DNA of 38,729 nucleotides from Anoxybacillus ayderensis (GTDB lineage: Bacteria; Bacillota; Bacilli; Bacillales; Anoxybacillaceae), in assembly GCF_000833605.1 (NCBI RefSeq), contig NZ_JXTG01000021.1:1-38729 (forward strand), read 5' to 3'. This document shows positions 33,970-38,729 of the stretch, one piece after another; the stretch's first letter is position 1, and every line of letters begins with the position of its first letter. A program made the position numbers and the translations under genes. A model generated the notes under the pieces. The model worked only from the letters and a program-made list of their open reading frames with translations. It had not been told where the DNA came from and ran no database searches.

Positions 33970-35862
33970 TTACACGAACAGTTTTCTTTTTTCTTCTTCA
34001 TTCATAAAGTGATATTTTTTCTCGACATACACTTGATGCCAAACCATGAAAGTAAGTACGGTCCATATTTTTCGGCTATGATCTGCTTTGTTTTGACGAT
34101 GTTCCTCTAGCAGACGATACAATACGTCTTTATGGAATAGATAATCTGTTTCACTTTCTTTTATCGTACGTTTCGCCCAGTCATATATTTCATCTTTTAA
34201 CCAGTGCCGAATGGGAACAGGAAAGCCTAGCTTTTTGCGATGTAAAACATGATCTGGAACAATCCCTTCTGCTGCTTTCCGCAAAATATACTTTGTCGTT
34301 TTATTTTTCACTTTCATTTCCGGAGCAATTTTTGCGGCGACTTCAAATACTTTTTTATCGAGGAAAGGAACGCGTAATTCTAAAGAATGTGCCATCGTCA
34401 TTTTATCTGCCTTCAATAAAATATCGCCTCGCAACCATGTGTGAATATCAATATATTGCATCCGATTGATCGGAGGATATCCTTCTGTTTCATGGTAAAA
34501 CGGCGCGGTAATGTTTGTGTATGCTATATGTTGATCGTATGCTTTCAGCAACTCCTTTTTTTCCTGTTCACTATACATTTTCGCATTGCCGATATAACGT
34601 TTTTCGATTGGGGTAATCCCGCGTTCAATAAAACTTTTTCCCTTTACTCCTTCTGGCAATACTTTTGCGATCATTGCTAAAATGGAGCGTATGAAATTCG
34701 GCATTCGTTCAAATATTTGTAAAGATTTTGGTTCGTGATAAATGTTATATCCCCCAAACAATTCATCTGCTCCTTCACCAGAAAGGACAACGGTTACGTA
34801 TTTCCTCGCTTCTCTTGCTACGAAATAAAGTGGGACCGCAGCCGGATCTGCCAACGGATCGTCCATATGCCATATAATTTTCGGCAATTCCTCCACATAC
34901 TCGTTTGGAGAAATGATGTAACTAATATTTTCAACCCCCAACTTTTCTGCCGTTTCTTTTGCTACATCAATTTCGTTAAATCCTTCTCTCTCAAATCCGA
35001 CTGAAAATGTTTTGATATGCGGATGAAATTGTTTCGCAATAGCTACAATGAGCGAAGAATCGATTCCTCCTGACAAAAATGAACCGACCGGAACATCGCT
35101 GCGCATATGAATACTTACCGAATCAAACAACACTTGTTGGATTTCTTTGACAAGTTCACTTTCCGATTGATTCGTCGGATGAAATGTAGCCTTCCAATAG
35201 CGCTGGATGTTTAATTTCTCTCCTAGTTTTTTCTTCATATAATGTCCAGGTTCTAGCTTGCGAATGTGGGCGGACATCGTCAACGGCTCTGGAACATATT
35301 GAAAAGTTAAATAATGTTGCAAAGCTTCATGATTTAGTTCGTCGTGTTCAAGAGCATATAAAATACTTTTCTTTTCGGAAGCGACAAACAGATGATTTTC
35401 TTTTTCTACATAAAAAAATGGTTTAATTCCGAACGGGTCACGTGCTGCGAAAATTTCTTTTTCTTGTTTATCCCAAATAACAAATACAAACATGCCACGA
35501 AGTTTATTCACTACGTTTTCCTTTTCAATACTATATAAAGCAACGATCACTTCTGTATCAGAATGGGTAGAAAACGTACACCCTTTCTTGATTAATTCGT
35601 CACGCAACTCGACGTAGTTGTAAATTTCTCCGTTAAATATAATCCAATATCTTCCATTTTCATAACATAGCGGCTGATGTCCATTTTCAAGATCAATAAT
35701 GCTTAACCGCCGAAACCCAAAACTGACGTATTCATCAAAAAAATAGCCATGATCATCAGGGCCACGATGAGTGATCAGATCGTTCATATATCGGAACGTT
35801 TCTTTCCAGTTACTATTTATCTCTTTCGGGACATCAGAAATATAGCCAACAAAACCACACAT
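33970..35862 (-). CDS. asnB: Asparagine synthetase (glutamine-hydrolysing)
   Basis: 630 residues, near the length of Bacillus AsnB/AsnO proteins. The glutaminase domain begins MCGFVGYISD with Cys2 as nucleophile, with THRGPDDHGYF and FNGEIYNY in the active site. The synthetase domain has the ATP pyrophosphatase loop SFLSGGIDSSLIVAI, then VVLSGEGADELFGGYN and LELRVPFLDKKVFEVA. It makes asparagine from aspartate, glutamine and ATP. GGAGG lies about 12 bases before the ATG. Bacillus has several paralogues (asnB, asnH, asnO); which one this is cannot be told by eye. Its upstream region has no T-box. Confidence 0.93.
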   Translation of the reverse strand: MCGFVGYISDVPKEINSNWKETFRYMNDLITHRGPDDHGYFFDEYVSFGFRRLSIIDLENGHQPLCYENGRYWIIFNGEIYNYVELRDELIKKGCTFSTHSDTEVIVALYSIEKENVVNKLRGMFVFVIWDKQEKEIFAARDPFGIKPFFYVEKENHLFVASEKKSILYALEHDELNHEALQHYLTFQYVPEPLTMSAHIRKLEPGHYMKKKLGEKLNIQRYWKATFHPTNQSESELVKEIQQVLFDSVSIHMRSDVPVGSFLSGGIDSSLIVAIAKQFHPHIKTFSVGFEREGFNEIDVAKETAEKLGVENISYIISPNEYVEELPKIIWHMDDPLADPAAVPLYFVAREARKYVTVVLSGEGADELFGGYNIYHEPKSLQIFERMPNFIRSILAMIAKVLPEGVKGKSFIERGITPIEKRYIGNAKMYSEQEKKELLKAYDQHIAYTNITAPFYHETEGYPPINRMQYIDIHTWLRGDILLKADKMTMAHSLELRVPFLDKKVFEVAAKIAPEMKVKNKTTKYILRKAAEGIVPDHVLHRKKLGFPVPIRHWLKDEIYDWAKRTIKESETDYLFHKDVLYRLLEEHRQNKADHSRKIWTVLTFMVWHQVYVEKKYHFMNEEEKRKLFV

Positions 35863-35987
35863 CCTACAGTTGCCTCCATCTAGTCGTCATTTTACACATT
35901 GGAATGATTGAGGGTGAAGAAACACCTATATTTGCTATTGGATTGAAACAATAAAATGATGAACAAAAACTCTCATTCATACAAAAG

Positions 35988-36016
35988 ACTATACCATAAA
36001 TTTTGCCCGCTGTCTT
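35988..36016 (-). promoter_or_regulatory. Candidate promoter of the asparagine synthetase gene
   Basis: AAGACA and TATAGT with a 17-base spacer, and TG at the extended -10 position (TGGTATAGT), on the minus strand. Transcription would give a leader of about 120 nt. Confidence 0.5.
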
Positions 36017-36093
36017 GATAAGCTTTTCTCCATACATTTTGCACATTTCTTTTTTATGATGATGTTACGATACAAGTTTATGGAGGGAAAGCG

Positions 36094-37623
36094 ATGAAGA
36101 AATTATGGTTAGGAACCGTATTGGTAGGAGTCATTGCGCTGAGTGCAGCTTGCTCTAATTCGATGCAAGGACACGATATGTCCAACATGCATACGAAAAA
36201 AGAAACAACTTCCAATAAAGAGAATTTGCCTTTGGCAAATGATACAGAGGCGCTATCCGGAAAAGAGATTCACCTGACGGCAAAGGAAACGTTATTGCAA
36301 ATCAACGATCAAGTCAAGCTCCCAGTATACACGTATAATGGATCTGTACCAGGAGCGCAAATTCGTGTAAAGCAAGGAGAGCGAGTAAAAATTGTTTTTA
36401 AAAATGAATTGCCTGAACCGACCGCTATTCATTGGCACGGCTATCCTGTCTCTAATGATCAAGATGGTGTGCCTGGGGTGACAATGGATGCCATTAAACC
36501 AGGAGAAACGTTTACGTACGAATTTACAGCCACTATACCTGGAACGTACTGGTACCATTCGCATCAAAAAAGTGCCGAGCAAGTGGACAAAGGATTATAC
36601 GGTACATTGATCGTTGAACCAAAAGAAGGAGAACAAGTCGATCGAGATTACACGCTCGTATTAGATGAATGGATGAGCCAACAACAAGCATCAACGACTG
36701 AACAATCCAATCATACAAATATGCATCACGGCAATAGCTCAATGATGCACGATATGAGTATGTACGATATTTTCACGATTAACGGAAAAAGCGGTCAAGC
36801 GATTGAACCACTGAAAGTGAAAAAAGGCGAAAAAGTGCGGCTTCGCCTCATCAACGCAGGGTACATGTCTCATAAACTCCATTTGCATGGACATTCGTTT
36901 AAAATTGTCGCAACAGACGGGCAGCCATTAAACGATCCGCAACCAATCAAAGATGAACTGTTGAATATTGCTCCGGGTGAGCGTTATGATATTGAGTTTA
37001 TCGCCGATAATCCGGGAGAATGGTTATTAGAATGCCATGGAGATATGAAAGGTACTGATGGCATGAAAGTAAACATTCAATACGAAGGCCAAACAAACAA
37101 GACGGACAAAACAAATGCTAAAGAAACACTTCCTATTGTCGATATCACAACGTACGGAAAATACAAAACAGGGCCATTTACGCTAGACCAAACGTACGAT
37201 GTAGAGTACACAATGGATTTAGGAACGGCTATGGACAAAAATGGGATGGTGTTCACGATCAATGGAAAAACGTATCCTAACACAGCGCCAATCAACGTGA
37301 AAAAAGGCGATATTGTCAAAGTAAAACTAGTGAACAGCTCACCGATGGATGTTCATCCAATGCATTTACACGGCCATTTCTTCCAAGTATTAAGCAAAAA
37401 CGGGAAGCCAGTCACAGGCTCTCCATTGATCAAAGATTCGTTGAATATAAACCCTGGAGAAGAATATGTCGTCGCATTTCAAGCAGACAATCCGGGAAAT
37501 TGGATGTTCCATTGCCATGACTTACATCACGCTTCAGCAGGAATGGTCACAGAATTAAAATACAAAGACTACAAATCAAGCTATACGCCAGATCCGAACG
37601 ATACAACGAATAAAGGGGAGTAA
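36094..37623 (+). CDS. Membrane-anchored multicopper oxidase (lipoprotein)
   Basis: 509-residue three-domain multicopper oxidase. The signal MKKLWLGTVLVGVIALSAAC has a lipobox ending at Cys20, so it is anchored outside the membrane. All four copper motifs are present: HWHG, YWYHSH, HPMHLHGHFF and HCHDLHHASAGM, so type 1 and the trinuclear type 2/3 sites should be intact. A Met/His-rich insert (SNHTNMHHGNSSMMHDMSMY) near residues 207-226 resembles inserts of copper-responsive oxidases. A second set HKLHLHGHSF is in the middle domain. Likely activities are Cu(I), Mn(II) or phenol oxidation. GGAGGG precedes the ATG. No copper regulator gene is adjacent. Confidence 0.93.
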   Translation: MKKLWLGTVLVGVIALSAACSNSMQGHDMSNMHTKKETTSNKENLPLANDTEALSGKEIHLTAKETLLQINDQVKLPVYTYNGSVPGAQIRVKQGERVKIVFKNELPEPTAIHWHGYPVSNDQDGVPGVTMDAIKPGETFTYEFTATIPGTYWYHSHQKSAEQVDKGLYGTLIVEPKEGEQVDRDYTLVLDEWMSQQQASTTEQSNHTNMHHGNSSMMHDMSMYDIFTINGKSGQAIEPLKVKKGEKVRLRLINAGYMSHKLHLHGHSFKIVATDGQPLNDPQPIKDELLNIAPGERYDIEFIADNPGEWLLECHGDMKGTDGMKVNIQYEGQTNKTDKTNAKETLPIVDITTYGKYKTGPFTLDQTYDVEYTMDLGTAMDKNGMVFTINGKTYPNTAPINVKKGDIVKVKLVNSSPMDVHPMHLHGHFFQVLSKNGKPVTGSPLIKDSLNINPGEEYVVAFQADNPGNWMFHCHDLHHASAGMVTELKYKDYKSSYTPDPNDTTNKGE

Positions 37624-37631
37624 GAAAAGGC

Positions 37632-37668
37632 GCCCTCTCCAAATAAAAAGACTGGAGGGGGCTTTTAA
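37632..37668 (+). terminator. Terminator of the multicopper oxidase gene
   Basis: GCCCTCTCCA and TGGAGGGGGC pair over 10 bp with one wobble and an 11-nt loop, followed by TTTTAAC. Confidence 0.85.
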
Positions 37669-37687
37669 CATGCATAACATTTGAAGT

Positions 37688-38026
37688 TTAATTTTTGTTT
37701 AACAACTGTTCAACATGCTGTTTTAGCTCAGGAATCTTATTTCGAACAACATCCCAAACAATTCGGTAATTAATGGAGAAATAACCATGGATCATCATAT
37801 CCCTCATGCCAGCCATCTTTCTCCATTCGATATGTGGGGATGCCTGTCTAATTTCGTCTGGAATGTTTTTTGCTGCTTCACCGATTACTAATATGTTTTT
37901 AATGACCGCATCTGATATTAAATCATTATCTAGAAAGTCATCATAAGAAAGCCCTTGGGTGTACTTCTCAATTTTTTCTGCAGCAGCCAGAATATCTTGT
38001 AAAAAAACGCTAGGCTCTCTCTGCAT
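37688..38026 (-). CDS. hepT: HepT-like ribonuclease toxin (DUF86)
   Basis: 112-residue HEPN-domain protein. The active-site motif R-x4-H-x-Y is present as RDMMIHGY, preceded by NILVIGEAAKNIPDEI and followed by YRIVWDVVRNKIPELK, the usual HepT order. HepT cleaves RNA and is silenced when MntA adds AMP to the Tyr of this motif. The ATG at 38026 has GGGAG upstream and lies within the end of the mntA frame (17-base overlap), giving the usual antitoxin-first operon. No damage is visible. Confidence 0.88.
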   Translation of the reverse strand: MQREPSVFLQDILAAAEKIEKYTQGLSYDDFLDNDLISDAVIKNILVIGEAAKNIPDEIRQASPHIEWRKMAGMRDMMIHGYFSINYRIVWDVVRNKIPELKQHVEQLLNKN

Positions 38027-38315
38027 ACTTAGCACTCCCTAAAATAGTTGACATTAATGAAGGCTTAATATCATCGATAATGACTAAATCTACTTTTTTT
38101 TGAAAATGATCTTCCAAACTAAGTTTTAGGTCCATATAATTATCAAACGTCATCGCATCATCTGTAAATTCTACTAACACATCAATATCACTTGATTCTC
38201 TTTGTTCCCCTCGACTGTAAGAACCAAATATCCCAATTCGCTTTACACCATACTTTTTACTCCACATATCTAAATTTTTAGACATTTCATTGAGTATGTG
38301 TTGTTTTGATAACAA
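38010..38315 (-). CDS. mntA: MntA-like nucleotidyltransferase antitoxin
   Basis: 101 residues with the minimal nucleotidyltransferase signature GSYSRGEQRESSDIDVLVEF (GS, ten residues, then D-x-D) and a third Asp in KKVDLVIIDD. It is expected to AMPylate the HepT toxin encoded by the overlapping next gene. The start is taken as a TTG at 38315, because GGAGGTGA stands 5 bases before it. An ATG at 38330 with GGAG closer to it would add five residues. The pair lies beside an IS66 fragment, a common setting for such modules. Confidence 0.85.
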   Translation of the reverse strand: MLSKQHILNEMSKNLDMWSKKYGVKRIGIFGSYSRGEQRESSDIDVLVEFTDDAMTFDNYMDLKLSLEDHFQKKVDLVIIDDIKPSLMSTILGSAKYAERA

Positions 38316-38477
38316 ATGAATCACCTCCATTTTCTCCGTATCTGCTATTTTCATTATAACATCTCGGCTTTTCATTATTCTTCGTGAAAAAGAAAAAACT
38401 TTCGCTACTGAAAAAAGGTATTCCTTCGACGTAACTATTCACCCGAGTGCTAGTGTGTAAAGTAGCCCAGCACAAAT

Positions 38478-38505
38478 AGGGCATTTCTGTCATAGAAAAT
38501 GCCCT
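38478..38505 (-). terminator. Hairpin at the end of the IS66 transposase gene
   Basis: AGGGCATTT and AAATGCCCT pair over 9 bp around a 10-nt loop, containing the transposase stop codon. On the minus strand it is followed by ATTTGTG, a weak T run, so it may stop transcription leaving the element. Confidence 0.45.
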
Positions 38506-38729
38506 AGGTAGCGGAAAGAACACGATCTATCGTTTCGCCTGTCAACAGAAGACACAACGAGTCCCACACGTTTTTTTCGTGTTTCGTGAGTGTGGAAACG
38601 ATGCTTCTTGCGATGCAAAACGACTGCGCGAACGTTTCCTGACGAAATGTACCCGAGATGTTCTCTTTGACTTTGACCATGCGAAGATCTCGTTCGGCTT
38701 GGTTGTTGTCAAAGGGAACGTGAGCTTCA
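38504..38729 (-). CDS. IS66-family transposase, C-terminal end (cut by window edge)
   Basis: Reading leftward from the window edge, the frame encodes [20 protein letters not shown] and [20 protein letters not shown], and ends at a TAG at 38504-38506 after [16 protein letters not shown] followed by KxxISGxFR is the conserved C-terminal part of IS66/ISBst12-type transposases and holds the last catalytic Glu. It is in good condition over the visible 74 residues. The rest is outside the window. Confidence 0.85.
   Translation of the reverse strand, partial: EAHVPFDNNQAERDLRMVKVKENISGTFRQETFAQSFCIARSIVSTLTKHEKNVWDSLCLLLTGETIDRVLSAT

Noticed and set aside
38287-38523. 78-residue leftward open frame between mntA and the IS66 fragment
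   Set aside because: Overlaps both the mntA start region and the transposase end, with no family resemblance.
1-38729. CRISPR arrays, tRNA or rRNA genes
   Set aside because: No regularly spaced direct repeats and no tRNA or rRNA signature stretches were seen on either strand.

Overview
The window looks like chromosomal DNA from a thermophilic or thermotolerant member of the Bacillaceae of the Anoxybacillus/Geobacillus type. The grounds are strong Shine-Dalgarno sequences of the AAAGGAGG type, frequent TTG and GTG starts, many U-tailed terminators, a divergent gltAB/gltC pair as in Bacillus subtilis, and a lysine dehydrogenase that closely resembles, from memory, the characterised Geobacillus stearothermophilus enzyme. 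No rRNA, tRNA or CRISPR array was seen. An insertion sequence cut by the window edge lies at each end: an IS982-type transposase on the left and the tail of an IS66-type transposase on the right.

Region 1 (about 480-14090) is the most striking part. A long leftward gene row starts from a strong promoter at 11452-11481 and runs: class III aminotransferase, aldehyde dehydrogenase, ThDP-dependent decarboxylase-like enzyme, a second aldehyde dehydrogenase, lysine 6-dehydrogenase, then fixA-fixB-fixC-fixX and a 66-residue protein, ending at a terminator at 481-507. Rightward from the same intergenic region run a class III CoA-transferase and an acyl-CoA dehydrogenase with glutaryl-CoA dehydrogenase active-site residues. 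Read together, these genes can convert lysine to 2-aminoadipate semialdehyde, 2-aminoadipate, 2-oxoadipate, glutarate semialdehyde, glutarate, glutaryl-CoA and crotonyl-CoA. FixABCX could take electrons to the quinone pool. The use of a ThDP decarboxylase rather than a 2-oxoadipate dehydrogenase complex is inferred from gene content.

The 408-base divergent region (11316-11723) carries two promoters. Each is followed by a leader RNA that ends in an intrinsic terminator just before the first gene. Both leaders can form the same alternative structure: an AACUG/CAGUU helix that takes the 5' arm of the terminator, a second helix, a 4/6-nt asymmetric internal loop and an apical hairpin. This is a candidate paired attenuator or riboswitch for lysine catabolism. 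It matches no known class that I recognise.

Region 2 (14082-23800) holds core nitrogen and amino acid genes: a DUF3870-type protein, ilvD, a small helical protein, gltD and gltB, and the divergent regulator gltC. Region 3 (23804-28756) has a soluble chemotaxis-type receptor with a C-terminal PDC/Cache-like domain, a GtrA-like protein, a GyrI-like protein, an AEC transporter and a third aldehyde dehydrogenase. Region 4 (about 28790-30291) is an IS607-like relic with an intact TnpB and an internally deleted serine recombinase. Region 5 (30452-37668) has a class I photolyase divergent from a phytoene-desaturase-like flavoprotein, a PrcB-like lipoprotein, an asparagine synthetase and a lipoprotein multicopper oxidase. 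Region 6 (37688-38729) has a MntA/HepT toxin-antitoxin pair and the IS66 fragment.
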